Origin: Thunnus maccoyii
Taxonomy: Eukaryota > Chordata > Actinopteri > Scombriformes > Scombridae
NCBI RefSeq assembly: GCF_910596095.1
Contig: NC_056544.1
Location: 10,649,155-10,713,154, forward strand
Direction of reading: 5' to 3'
DNA: 64,000 nucleotides
Notes under the pieces: generated by a model
Told to the model about the DNA's origin: nothing
The model's input: only the letters and a program-made list of their open reading frames with translations
The model's database searches: none
Translations under genes and position numbers: made by a program
Shown here: positions 1 to 13,658 of the stretch, piece after piece
Layout of the letters: the number at the start of each line of letters is the position of its first letter
Numbering within the stretch: the first letter of the stretch is position 1

Positions 1-27
1 ATATCCTCTCCTCCCTCCCACAACAGC

Positions 28-3000
28 TTGTTCAAGGTTCAGGTGTTGAACAGTGGAGGTGACTCGTCAAACACAGATGACCTCAGTAGCAGCGGCAGCA
101 GCCAGACAGCATCCAGACCTCAAACTTTTCTCAGTCAGGTTACCATGGTGACGGTGCCTCCTTGTCTTCAGCCACCACGGGCGACAGTTAGCCAGGCAGC
201 TCCTCCTTTCCACCCCAAACCCCCCTTCTCCCCCCCTCCTCTGGGCTCATCTGCAGCGAGTGGCCGACCCCCGCAGCAGGCAGCACATGCAGAGATGCAG
301 GACAAGGGCACAAAGAGAGCCTTCGTTCCGCCCATGACGCCACAGCCGCTCCGCATACAAGGTGCTGCACTGCGCTGACATAGTCATAGACAGGCGCTGT
401 GCTCTCAGTCTATGACTGGTTTCCATATACCACTCATATAGCTTCTGTAAAGTGTTGCAGCTAATGAGCATGCCCATGTCTAGCCATGGCAGCAGCTGCC
501 ACAATGTGTTTGGGTGTGATGAGGTGAAATGAGGTGAGCTCCCCCCATTGACCGCTCCATTGTAATGAAACAAGCTGGTCATTAGATGGTGGATAGTAGA
601 GGCATTAGAAGCAGTAGACAGCAAGACTACAAACCTTAGTCTCTTTTTGCAGGTTTACTTTAAATTCAGTAGAAAACAGAATCTCTTAACTTTACTGTAT
701 AAAAATGTTTAAATCTCATATTAACATGAAGTGGAATGAGTGTTGAATCAGTAAGTGTGTGGCTGAAAATGTTATGTTTGGATTGTGCACATAGGGTCTT
801 CAGGGTCTGGAGTTTTGCGACCTGTTTCTGAAATCCGTATCCTTTTTGTTGTTGTGCAAGTCAACAGAATTTCAAGTTGTTAGACAGTGTTTGAGTTGTG
901 CTAGGATGCTTATAATGCAATTTCACAAACAATGTGGTTGGATTTCCTAAATCATGCTAACACAGCAGCTAAGTTCAGATCCGTGTTCAATGAGTTCCCC
1001 TTTTTCAACTACGTACAGTCCAAAGCTCTTGATGACGTAAGCATTATTTGAAAACCTTTATGAACAGAATGCTGAGGAGTATGAATAATATGGTAGTTTT
1101 CACATCTTGTTATAACGTGTTAGAAGGAGTGTCTCCTGGAGTGCATTTATGCTTGCTGTGTTCACAGGTTCTCTACACAGGTAAGAACTTTGTGGCTTGT
1201 GCTCCTACTGGATCTGGTAAAACAGTGCTGTTTGAGCTGGCCATCATTCGCCTGCTAATGGAGACCTCAGAGCCCTGGAGGGATGTCAAAGCTGTATACA
1301 GTGAGCATACATACCCTGCTAATATACCGCTAAGGCCCCAGTCTGAGTAGATTTGGACTAAAATAATTCTAGAGCTAATATGGTACTACATTTCAAGGTT
1401 TTGGCAAATTATTCCTACTCAAAAAGTTCGGAAACTGTATTTTCTGAACCCCCAAGATCTGAAAAAATGAAAATTCAACATTTTGTTCCTCATTTATAGC
1501 TAATTTAAAACACAAAATACAGATCTGTTCATACACCTTGCCAACATAACCAAAGGATGTGCTTTTACGTACTGTTTTGTATCAAAGCTCAGGGGAAGTG
1601 AAGGAACTCCTACTTCTAGTGAATTAGAACCTAAACAAAGTCAATTAAGGGAAGCAGTGTTTTGACACAATACACCTGTCTATAATCACACACTGGGACA
1701 CTGAACATTTTTCTTCTGACTTACTCATGTGTAACATTGCCAGCGTGTTTTGATTTTTTTAATTCATTTATAGATTGAGGGTATTTCTGAGATGAAAAGA
1801 ACTGTCTTGTGATAAGACTCACTGTTTGTACTTGCCAGTGGCCCCTATCAAAGCTCTCTGCAGTCAGTGCTTTGAGAGCTGGAGGAAGAAATTTGGTCCT
1901 CTGGGGCTGAACTGCAAGGAGCTGACGGGCGACACAGAGATTGATGACTTCTTTGAGATTCAAGACTCCCACATCATACTGACCACGCCTGTGTGTGACA
2001 CAAATAAGCATTTCAATTGCAATGCTCAAACAAATAAATCAGATATTTCGAGGAGAGGAAAGTTTAGAACTAAAAGTAAAAATGTGAGCCGCAGTTTTAC
2101 TTGAAAACATAATGTTGTAAATATGATTTTGACAGGAAAAATGGGACAGCATGACGAGAAAATGGAAGGATAACTGTCTGCTACAGCTCGTCAGACTCTT
2201 CCTTATAGATGAGGTCAGTGTGTTTGTCGGATGTGTTGTTCACAGGCACATTTTTCAATGTTCATAGTACCTAATAATCTGCCTGCATTATAGTGCCTCA
2301 CTGTGCCTCATGAGTGAGAAGATATACTGATTATACTGTGTTTTATTATGCCACATTGTGTGATGGCACATCATTAGCCTCTGCCCTCAGCACTTCACTT
2401 AAGGTTAGTCATTAAAAAGTTATAGCACACCATGTTCTTGGTCTGTGTATTATGAGAGTGCTTACTACCTGTCTTAATTTTTCTAGACTGAGAAGCACCT
2501 CCTCATGTTAATAATGCAATACAGTGATGAAGGATAAGTTGATTTTATTTTATCTGCACGCCAACATCCCCGTTGAGCCTCTGAGATGTTTCTAAAGCTA
2601 ACTGTAAGATGACACATTTTGTTCTTCCAGGTGCATGTGGTGAAGGACACGACCCGTGGTGCCACTCTGGAAGTGGTGGTTAGCAGGATGAAGGCCGTAC
2701 ACGCCTACAGGACAGCACAGAACCCAGAGTCAGACCTCTCTATGAGGTTTGTGGCTGTGTCAGCCACCATACCCAACATATCTGATGTAAGTGGCTGAGA
2801 GGAGTTAATAAAAGTGCAGGTCAAAAATTTGTCCCAGTTTAGAGGAAGATGATTTAAAAGTCAATAAGGGCAAAACTTTCAGAATGAAATGATTTATTGC
2901 TCAATCTATTCATTGTGTGTGTGTGTGTGTGAGGAGGGTTTAAAGTCCCATCTGTATTGTTTAAAGGGAAACAAAACTATAAAATACTGTACTGTTCTGT

Positions 3001-6000
3001 ATCTCTAGGGTAGAGCAATAACTTGTGTCACATCCTTGAATTATCTGTCTGTAACTAGATAGCAGACTGGCTGTCTAACGAGACTGGTCCAGCTACATAT
3101 CTGGACATGGATGAGAGCCACCGTCCAGTGAAGCTGAGAAAGGTGGTTCTGGGATTCCCCTGCAGCACAAACCAAACAGAGTTCAAGTTTGATTTGTCAC
3201 TCAACTACAAAATGGCCAACATCATACAGACTTACTCTGACCAGAAGCCTGCACTAGTGGTGCGACACAATACTTGTTCTTTCTTTGAGTTTTTTTCCTT
3301 CATAATTTTCTAATGTCATTGAACGAGGGTATTAGGTTATGAAGAGTTAACAAGGGTGGTTGGATTAGATTACTAACAATGATGTTTTCTGTAGTTTTGC
3401 TCCACGAGGAAAGGAGTCCAGCAGTCAGCTACAGTTCTGGCCAAGGATGCTCGGTTCATCATGAGTATTGAACACAAGCAGAGGTATGATGCTTCCTTAT
3501 CCACAGTTACATGTTCATGCATATGCAACTTTTCTTCAGAATATTTTGTTAGGTTCAGTTAAACTATATTCACTCAATGCTTGATCTGCTGGACTTTTAT
3601 GATCTGCTTGACTTTGCAGGTTGATGAAATACGCAAACTCTATTGTGGATTCAAAGCTCAGAGGTGAGTCCTTTGGACAACTTTTAAATCCCGTTGACAC
3701 ATCATCACACAAGTACAGAGTGTGACTAGTTCAACAGATGCTACTTTATATGACCACAACTTTGGGGACATATACTTTTGCTCTGAAGGTGTTTCCATAT
3801 TTTGGGCTTGGCCCCTTAGTTCTAATTAGTTTTGTACAGCGTACAATGATACAACTTTGTGGCAACAGTTTGAAGAAGGCCCTTTCCTGTTTCAACATGA
3901 CAACGTACCTCTGCACAAAGTAAGTTCCATAAAGAAATGGTATTGTGAGTTTGGTGTGGCAGAACTTAACCTTGCTAATACTCTTGTGGCTGAATGGGAA
4001 ATGCAAATCCCTGCAGCCAGGATCTAAAATCATGTGGAAAGTTTTCCCAGAAAGGTGGAGGCTGTTATAGCAGCAGATTGATAACCAACCCCTTTGAAAT
4101 AAGATACTCAGCCATCATGTAAGGATGTAATATTCGGGTGTCCACATAACTTTGGTCCTGTTGTGTAAATATATTGTTGCTTTATTTAAAAATGTAAATT
4201 TATTACTTTTTTGATGTCAGGACCCATCAGACATACACATGGAACCATTTCTATCCAGACTTAATAAGAAAGGACATGTCAGTTTGATTGTGGCTCTAAT
4301 TATCACCTGCATAACATTGTTTGTGCTGTATTTGTGGTCCAGATCTGGTTATGTTAGGAGTTGGTTACCACCACGCAGGAGTTGACATGTCAGATCGGAA
4401 GTTGATAGAGAAGGCCTTCACTCTGGGAGACCTGCCAGTCCTCTGTGAGACTTCTTCACTTAATATAGTTATGTCCTGTGCTTTAAATAGATATATGACT
4501 ATGACTTTGAAGATTCTCAGTCATTCAGGTCATGGTATATCCAAAAGCATTGAGTCAAGACTAACTCGACTGGCTGCAGATTCTTTCTACAACAAGTAGA
4601 AAGACTTCTCAATGAGGCGTAATGTCTTCAACAAGTCGAATTGCTCTTGACTCAACACTTTTGGATAGATAAGTGACTATATACTGTTTGTGTGCACTAT
4701 GATCCTGTGTTTTTATTTCTGCCTAATGCTGCAGACATAAACAGGAAAGACAAGTGTCACAGGTTGCAACAACTCATGCAGTGTTACAGCCATATTGTGT
4801 TGAAACATTGCAAGGCTTCAGCTCAAAGCCTTGTATCTACAGTACAGGGGTCTGATTGTTGGAATCTCAATACTAATGCAGATGCAAAACAGGCCAAGAT
4901 TTTTAGATGTGCTTATCATAAGTGACAAATGAGAATATGTTTTTAATTTGACAGTTGCATTTAGAGACACAATGAAGATCATATAAATAGTATTTCAATA
5001 TAGGACATTAAGTTAATATTGGACAGGTACCAATATTGTTTTTTAAAGCTGATATCAATTGATACCAGTGATCCCCACATGCTGGTACAATTCACAAGTT
5101 TTTGTAGTATTTTAACCTCACTCTTTGTGCTATGAGCACTGATTTTCTCTGTGATGGTCTGATTTCTAATATCCCAGTTACCACCAGGACTCTGGCCATG
5201 GGGGTGAACCTGCCAGCTCATCTGGTGGTGATCAAGTCTACCATGCAGTATGTCGCAGGCTCCTGTGAAGAGTACAGTGAAGCTGACCTGCTGCAGATGA
5301 TAGGCCGGGCTGGAAGACCACAGGTAATAGTAGAGTTATGATAGAATATTTAATTGATGTCTTTCGAAAATGTTTTTACCACCTGGCTTAAAATGAGATG
5401 TTTTAAAAATTATTCAATCACTGCTTTTCTTTCTTTATTCTGCTAGTTTGACACATCTGCCACTGCAGTGATCATGACTAAAATGCAAACCAAAGACAAG
5501 TATATGAAACTTATGAATGGGATGGAAATCATTGAGAGCAGGTATTGTCAGTCACTTGTCAGTCATTTTACTCCTCACTCGCTCTCATTCTTTACTTCTC
5601 TGTCTCTGGCTCCCCTAATAGGAGAGAGATGATTATTGTAATACATGAGGTAACAGTATTCTTTGTTTCCCCAGTTTACACAGTCACCTGGTGGAGCATC
5701 TGAATGCCGAGATTGTTCTCCAAACCATCAGTGATGTTAACATGGCTCTGGACTGGATACGCTCCACCTTCCTCTACATCAGAGCCCTTAAGAACCCCAC
5801 ACACTATGGTCAGAGCTCAAAGCACAAACTCTCTGTCAGAATTAGTGTCCAGCTTCTATGTCGCTGTTAAATAGCAATGTTACCCACAATGTAGGAATAT
5901 TAAAGGGAATGTAAAACCAGTCAGCAGCGTACTTTGACTTTCATTTCAGGTTTCTCTGCCAACTTAGACAGATATGGAATCGAAGCAAAATTGCAAGGTG

Positions 6001-9000
6001 GGCTACTGTTCTTCTGAAGTAGCTTAATGTGTGTTAATAGTATCCTCTCATCATCCAAGCTCACTGTACTCTTGTAACACTTGTTTGTTTATTGTGCACT
6101 CTACTACACACCTTTTTAGTTTAAGGTAATTGCTGTTTATCCTGTCCTTTTATAGAACTGTGTCTGAAGAACCTCAACTCTCTGTCCTCCATCGGTCTGA
6201 TCAACATGGATGAGGATATCAATATCAAACCTACAGGTAGAGGGGCAGTTAGAATTGACATTATGTTTAGTGGTATGAGTGAAATGTACACCTTTAACTA
6301 CATTCTTCTTTTTCAACTAAACCTTTCATTCCTACAAAAAACTGTTTATTTTTGTTCCTCGCAGAGGCTGGCAGGTTGATGGCTAGGTACTGTGTTGCCT
6401 TTGACACCATGAAACAGTTCAGCAAAGTGGCGGGCGCAGAGAACCTGTCTGACCTGGTAGGTTTTATGAGCAGACTGCACAGTAGTAATTTATATGATCA
6501 AAATATCCAAATATATTAATATTTTGTTAGGCTAGATTTCTGCAAAAGGAAATGATTTAAAAGAAATTTAAATTAATTTCATTTATTTTGCTGCTGACCC
6601 TGTATGACATGCAGAAAACAACACTCACATCAAAATCTATTTACAGATTGAGCTGATGTCGAAGAGCAGAGAGTTCAGCGACATTCAGTTGAGAATGAAT
6701 GAGAAGAGACCTTTGAACACCTTGAACAGGGATAGGAACAGGATCACCATCAGGTCAGACACATTTGTAGGATTGGCATTTGTATATAAAATGACCTGTG
6801 TTGAGTCATTTTGCACCATTTTAATTTAATTTTGGATTGGAGAGGCATAACGGTGGAAGTAGGTACAAGTCATATTAAAATGGATCCTTATTTTTTTCTC
6901 CAGATTTCCCATTGAGGGAAAAATCAAAACCAGTGAGATGAAAGTGAACTGGTAGGTTTATTCATTCAGTGTGTTCCCTGGAAAAGTGGAAAAGTAATGT
7001 TTGATAAAAAAAAAAGGAGGAAATACTTGTTTTTGAATTAATTTCAGACTTTATATTATGGTTTTCCTATGGACTGTCCACTGTACATTCAGTGTGTTTA
7101 TCTCCTTGTAGCTTGATTCAGGCTCAGTTGGGTTCAATCTCAATTCAAGAGTTTGGACTCACACAGGACACAGCAAAAATCTTCAGGAATGGGATGCGCA
7201 TCAGCAAGTGTACGTAGGGCAAAACTGGGACACCGATAAAGTGTTCTCCAAACATATTTGAACTCTGATTGTGTTTTGATGCCAATTAGGCCTGTCAGAG
7301 TTTCTGAGTCAGCGATCCAAGACAGGCTTCATTGCTCTTCTCAACTCTCTGCTCCTGGCTAAATGCTTCAGAGCCAAGCTTTGGGAGAACTCGCCATATG
7401 TTTCTAAACAGCTGGAGAAGATAGGTGGGTATGCTGCTCTGTCAATATGCTACACAGACAGTAGCTTAGTGAAGGACTTTCATTTGTATGATATTGTATA
7501 TTTTAGGTTCTTTCTACTAGATGTACATGCAGTTTCAAACTTTAAAAACATTTTAATTTTTCAAATGCACACTGTGTTTCAGGCCAGACCCTGTCAACGG
7601 CCATGGTGAATGCTGGACTCACCACTTTCAGCAAAATAGAGCAAACCAACGCCAGAGAGCTTGAGCTGGTCAGTCTGTGTAACAGTGACAAAGACATGTT
7701 TGAAAACAAAGCATTTAGCCATCCGTCAAGCTGTTAAAACACGTGGTTATGAAGACACAGTGTGCTCTAATATTCGTGTAAAGGGCAGTGATAAGATACT
7801 ATCTGCACATTTTGGTTGTCAAATAGTCTTCCATCACAGATGTTTTTTTAATTCAACCAACAAAATGTTCTGAAGGCTCAGTAGGAAGCTTCACCAGCTT
7901 CACCATATTGTGATATATCATTTGTGACCTCACCTTATGTCTTACAATTAATTTAGTTGACTTTAAATTATACAGTTCATGTTATATTTAGCATTGTCTC
8001 AAAAAGCTGTCTTGATATCTTAATTTTTGCAAAAACAGATGACAAGATTTCAGATAATTAAAGGTGCAATATGTAAGAATTATGTAATATTTTGGTTTAA
8101 AACATTCAAAAATTAACTAAAATTATCAACAGAATGTAAAGAAATGATAAAATGAGATCCTCCCCGACTTTCTCGGTTGCTTATTACAGCCTCTGGGCTG
8201 ATTTCTATGTAAGGGAGGTGCTCTCCCAAGTGCCTTGCCTCTCTCCTGCCCCCCTACAGCACCAGCAGGGTGCAACACTAGCTAACATTAGCTTAGAGAT
8301 GGAGACCACTAACATCAACAAACAACTGGCACCCACCACAACACAGAGTTTGAGTGAGCTAACATTACTGCAAAGCATGTGAAATATGTTGTGATATTGT
8401 GGTTTTAACTACAATAGTCTCACGCCGCTGCTCGGTCGCATGGTTGGAGTGCAAGCAACAAGATGCTGACTGCAGCTCACTTAATGGCCACCGGTGTCAT
8501 TAATGAGAAGGAATTTCTGCTTCTTACATATTGTACCTTTAATATATAAAGCATTTACATCAAATTTTTGCCAGTTTTATTATTTTTTTACACAGATTCT
8601 CAACAGACATCCACCATTTGGAAACCAAATCAGAGAATCAGTCATACACCTCCCGAAGTATGAAGTTACATTGGAGCAGGTAAAACGCTCTGCAAATTTT
8701 TCTTATCAAAGAAACAATATAATATTATCACATAATGGAGCTTTTCCTTTTTTGTTAGTCAGACTTTGAAATTTTTCTTGTGCAGGTGGGTTGCTCTCAT
8801 CAGGTAGCTGTTATTCATCATTTCTCTGAAGTTGTTGTTGTATTTTGCAGCTATCGAGGTATAGCTGTGATATAGCGGAGATTGTGGTTAAGGTGAACCT
8901 AAAAAACCAAGCACAGCTGCTGCCCAGGAGAACGTCTCCAGACCGCCACTATGTGACTTTGATAATCGGAGATTCTGACAACAATGTGGTCTTCCTGCAG

Positions 9001-12000
9001 AAACTCACGTGAGGAAAAAATACTGCTTCCCTCAAGCTCCCATCAGTTTCATGTTGGCTTTGATTTCTTTTACTTTTACCCTCTTTTCTCTATAATTCTG
9101 ACCTTTCTCCATTATGTAAGAAAAATAAAACACGACACAACTTACAGTATACGTATATACAGTACAATGATTTTTAGCTGGCATCCTCTTATTCTTTTTC
9201 CAGGGATTTGGTTCTGGTCAAGTGTTGCAGCTGGTCAAAGAAGATTGAGGTGGCAAAGGCCTCGAAAGGAGAGGAGATCAGTGTCAATCTCATCAGCTCA
9301 GAATATGGTAAAGCAATAATCCATGAAATACATTTATACTTTACTGGTATACTATACCATATACTGTATATCAGCAATTCATTGCTGTTGCTGAGCTGAG
9401 ATATCTCTCATATAGCAGGGTTATTATGTTGTAAAGCACTACTTTTGTACTGTATACTGTATACTACGGATAAACAACTAGATGTGTTAAGCTAAATTGG
9501 ACAGTTTCAATTCTCTTACATGCTAAACAGAACAACAAATTTGATCAAATTGAGGCAAAGGCTTTTTGAGCTGCCAGACTTTCATATATTATGTACATCT
9601 TGTTTCTGTGGATCCTGACTACTCTTGGCAGTACAGGTACATTTACAATACCGACTTACTCTGCCTTTTGTTCTTCTATAGTGGGCCTGGACATCCAGCA
9701 GAAATTCCATGTATACTTTTCTGGAGCCAGGAGGTTTGGGACTGATAATCCATACAACAAACCGTATAATCCTACTGGACAGAGACTGCAGCACCCTGAA
9801 CTGAAACCACAGTCCATAGACCAGGCTGCACCACAAAACAGAACAGCCACATTTTCTACAGACCAAGGCACTGCACTGATGATTTTGTTGTTGTTAAAAT
9901 ATGAAGTGGTTAGATGTACTATTTCTTAAAACAGATGTTGATATTTGTTTGTTTTCTTCATTTAAACATGACAAACAGATGTAGGCAATAAAAGACAGTG
10001 CAACCACTTCTGCAAGAACAAGGATCAGTGTGGTCATGACTGCTGTGAGTACAGTCACACATCTGTCACTTGTGAATCTTTGTGGATGTACTTACTTACA
10101 TGCGCATCACTTTGTGTGTTGAGTGTGCCAAGAATATAAAGGTCTTCTTCCTCCAGTCTGTGAATTAGAGTATGTATGTGTCTCCCCCGAGGTAAAGTAG
10201 GTGTAGCTGTGGCACGGAAGAGGTCAGCAAATCAAGAATCCAGTTTCTCTTCCTATTTGAAAGACCTGAGGAGCAGGTGTGACACACTCGACCAGACTCC
10301 TGTCAAACGACTTAAGGTGAGGAAGAAAACAGATGAGGCATTTTTTAGCATTTTAAGCCCTTTATTACACAACGTGCAGTAGAGAAATCAATGAAGGGAA
10401 AGAGAGAGATTTGGATTCAACATGTAACAAACGCAGACTCAAACATTTTGCAGGATAGGAACAGAAAAAAACAACAACTATTACTACTACTAACAACTAC
10501 TATGCATGTAACTATAATTTTTGTGATTAACTATGAGGTTTGCTAATTATTGTGTTAGTAATAACTGCCTTGTGTCTGATGTATCTGAATGTGAATTATG
10601 GCCCTATTGTTTTTATTAAAGTCATTCTTTTTTATCTCCTTAGCTGAAAATGATTGAGGAGTCTGTGTCTGTCAACATGCAGGAATTTTCTTACAAACCC
10701 AAAGAGAGGCTACCTACTTTTTCCAGGTGATCGCAATTAGCTTCTTCAAAAGTGTGACAGTAAAGTTTGTGAAAATTAGCTTTGTTTCAGGGAAATTTGA
10801 TGGGCTGATGCTTGATTATACTCACATCGTATTCTGTTTGATTTGAAGGTATGGAGGAAATCAGCATGAAGCTTCGGTCAGACCTCACATTGAGACTGTG
10901 GATCTGACAAGAGAAGACTGTTCACAACTGCCAGACGTAGTTCATCTGGATGATTTTGACAGTGGTAAACATAAAGGAGTTAACAATCACATGTGCTCTG
11001 ACTATATATTTATTTATTTTATTTACTATATGACTGTCTCAAAGATATGCAAAGGATGATGGAGGGGCCCGCCCAAAGTTTTACATGTTTTAGAATTAAA
11101 TAAGTAAATTAAGAAAATTTGAAAAAAATTAAGGTATGAAAATTAATCTCATGTACTTCACATTCTGCCAATTATTTTTCAATATTATATGGGTTTAGGT
11201 TTTGTAGCCATTGTTATTAGTTAATTACAGAACTACAGAAAATCATCTTGGAATTTACATTTACAGCACAGTTCAGTGCGTTCATGAGCCAGGAGATAAA
11301 CAACAAGCAAACATGGACAGTGTGAAAAGGATGAATGCAGGGAGAGTAACAATACACCTTTGACAAAAAAGGCGACAAAAGGTTCATATGACACTGAAAT
11401 AGACTGAAATCATTGGCTGCCTTCAAGGTAGAAAAATCTATTTAAAAATCTAAATTATGCTTTAGGAATATAATTTAATAAATACAATTTAAAGTAAATT
11501 AAAGTACTGTATGTGTAAATTTAGCAGCTGGACAGTAGTTTAACTGCAAATAAATACCAGTAAGAAACATCAGTTGTACTGCAGTTTTAGTTTTTATTAC
11601 TGTCATTATCATAATAACTCACAACCAACCCTGCTACTATAAACACTATGAACTGATCATGGCAGAATGTCAGAAAATACAGATTTATCATGGCGTTAGG
11701 TGGTAAAAGTAAGATGTAGTCGGCAGAGACAGAAGAACACAAAAAGGAGAAAGTTGCACCTGTTTACACATAACATTTTCTATTTAATAAGTATTGTATT
11801 CCCTTGAAGAAATAATTTTAGCTTTGTTTGTTTATTCAATTCAGCAATAATTTAGGTGATATTGTTTATGTCGATCATTTGGTCAAGACAGACAGACACC
11901 ATCAACTATGAAGCACATTCCTACTCGAATGATCTAAAACCACCAATACAGTCTTCTTATGCACATACTTTATTCAGATTGAATCCATGACAACCTGATG

Positions 12001-13658
12001 TGAAGTGTTGTAATTTTTTTGCATTCATCTTTTTTAGGTTCCTCGGTGTGGATGAACCCTGGATTTAGTGTTGGTGTGAGTCAGAACCCTAAACTGCATG
12101 TGAACCAGATCAGTACAGTCAACTCAAAGAGGTCCACTGTGTTATCAAATCAGGGCGCTCACAGCAACAACGTGTCATTGTCACAAATACCAACTGTCTG
12201 CTTTGACCTTGGAAATGAATGGGACGACTGGGGCGACTTTGATGATGAGAACTTGGTGCATGCCAGCGAGACATCACTGACCTCATGTGCACCTAATGCT
12301 AAACCTCAAGTCCAGCAGCCAGGTAAACTGAACTTTGAGTTTTGTTCAATCAGGAGATACAGGCTGAAAATATTTGTGTAGACTGTTTGCTTTTCATGTG
12401 ACTTACTACATGTGTGATTATGTGGGATTATCTCTCTATCATTGTTATGATTTTGATACCTGGTTTTTATGTGCAGACTATGCTGCTACATCAGCACCAG
12501 TACTCCTCAGTCATTCACAAGTAAAACCCTGCGTAACCACAGCACCACTGAGGTAAGGCCAGACAATCATGTACATACTACCTTGAATGAAGCTGCAAAT
12601 GTTGACTAATGTGTGTGGAATATGTTAAATCACCTTTCAGAAAATACAAATTCATTCACTAAGATTTCATATTGTTGTTGTTTAAGTTAAAACCTTTGTC
12701 ATGTTTGTGTGTTTTAGGTCAATTTCACCAACTGAAAGTCCTGAAATCAGAAAACCAGGACCCTCACATGTCCCAGTCAGACAGCAGAATAGAATCACAC
12801 TTGATTGGAATAAAAAGGTGTGTCTGTGCAGAGATTAGTGCATGTATGTGTGTTACTTTTGCAGAGTTTGTATCTTTATTTACCTAGCTGAAGAACACTT
12901 TTGTTTATCTGGTTACGCAAGTAAACCAGTCTTGATTTGGGTTTTGTTTAACCCAGTAAATATTATACTAGGGTCACATAAAACACAATGGAGCTGCTCG
13001 GTTTACATACTGTACATATTATTATTAGCCGGGCTGCTGTGTCATGCAAACATCTCGATCCTTTCTTTGTTTCCTCCAAATTTGTTTTAATTTCAGCTTC
13101 ATTCAGCTGTATGGACACATTTAAATGTCAGCAAAATTTACAATTTAGTGTTACTCTCTTGGTTGTGGGATTTTCTGTCTGTGAACGGGGGTATATATTG
13201 GGTTATTTATATCTGAGGATTTTCAGACTCATAGGTTAGTAGTCAAGCTTAATCAAAGGTGCCTGTAAACAGCTTAATCTGACTAAAATCTGAACTGCAG
13301 TATGGTCAGTAGTAGAGTGACACTTGCTTCTCTCCCTCCTTGTGCAGAGACCAAGCATTTTCAGTGAAGAGATCACAGTAAAAACACCAGAAAATCTCCC
13401 AAAACAAACTGAGACCTTCGTGACCCGAATGACTCAAAGATTTGACTTCTTCTCAACAATGAGCGTCCCATCCAGTGCCAGCTTGTCTGGCAACAGAAGG
13501 TAGCCAGAATCACTACAATATTTCCCCTAGTAAATAATGAAAATAATCGTTTATAGAATATAATTTTAATTATATTACTGTTTACCCCTTCCTTCTTTTT
13601 TCCACACAACAGCAAAGAGGAGGAAGCTTTCATCGGGATATTTGATGGTATATTTTAG
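28..13658 (+). CDS. hfm1: Meiotic DNA helicase HFM1/Mer3, 5'-partial
   Basis: Superfamily 2 Ski2-like 3'-5' DNA helicase that stabilises recombination intermediates for meiotic crossovers (family knowledge). Seen: Walker A APTGSGKT in the exon at 1168, DEVH box split over 2213/2631, SAT motif VSATIPN, helicase motif [12 protein letters not shown] near 5310, winged-helix and Sec63-like regions (5447-9307), Cys/His cluster [16 protein letters not shown] (9979-10050), acidic tail and vertebrate-type C-terminus GIFDGIF. Exons: 27-361, 795-836, 966-1036, 1168-1300, 1839-1990, 2136-2213, 2631-2786, 3059-3259, 3395-3483, 3620-3663, 4343-4444, 5178-5323, 5447-5541, 5675-5808, 5950-5997, 6156-6236, 6365-6456, 6647-6753, 6904-6951, 7112-7209, 7290-7424, 7583-7668, 8596-8679, 8851-9008, 9204-9307, 9682-9867, 9979-10044, 10192-10316, 10644-10726, 10849-10964, 12038-12322, 12477-12552, 12718-12817, 13348-13499, 13613-13658. 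All phases close, giving 1,350 residues. The N-terminal exon(s) lie before the window. The intron after 9867 has a GC donor. Confidence 0.96.
3720..4165 (+). mobile_element. Tc1/mariner-like transposase remnant in hfm1 intron
   Basis: Broken reading frames in the 3664-4342 intron resemble the C-terminal half of fish Tc1-like transposases: a GLGPL stretch, then FQHDN-type and PLHK-type motifs, then a [12 protein letters not shown] tail near 4050-4080. These are the usual LFQHDN..P.HK and LPRRVEAVI positions. Stops and frameshifts interrupt it and the QSPDLNPIE segment looks deleted, so it is dead. No clean terminal inverted repeats were delimited. Identification is by recalled family motifs. 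Confidence 0.7.
4540..4671. repeat. Short inverted repeat (hairpin-forming) in hfm1 intron
   Basis: The left arm, starting TATCCAAAAGCATTGAG at about 4540, is matched in reverse complement by the right arm ending CAACACTTTTGGATA at about 4671, with two mismatches over about 23 bases and a spacer of about 85 bases. It could be a small MITE or a decayed snap-back insertion. No coding potential. Confidence 0.55.
8062..8538. mobile_element. TTAA-flanked MITE in hfm1 intron
   Basis: Terminal inverted repeats are AGGTGCAATATGTAAGAA (left) and TTCTTACATATTGTACCT (right), with one mismatch between arms. Each is flanked by TTAA (8058-8061 and 8539-8542), the target-site pattern of piggyBac-type transposition. 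The length is 477 bp and no transposase frame is present, so it is non-autonomous. It sits in the 7669-8595 intron and does not disturb neighbouring splice sites. Confidence 0.75.
10965..12037. other. hfm1 intron with nothing recognised
   Basis: AT-rich intron of about 1.07 kb between the exons ending at 10964 and starting at 12038. I see no exon, RNA gene or clear transposon in it. Confidence 0.6.
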
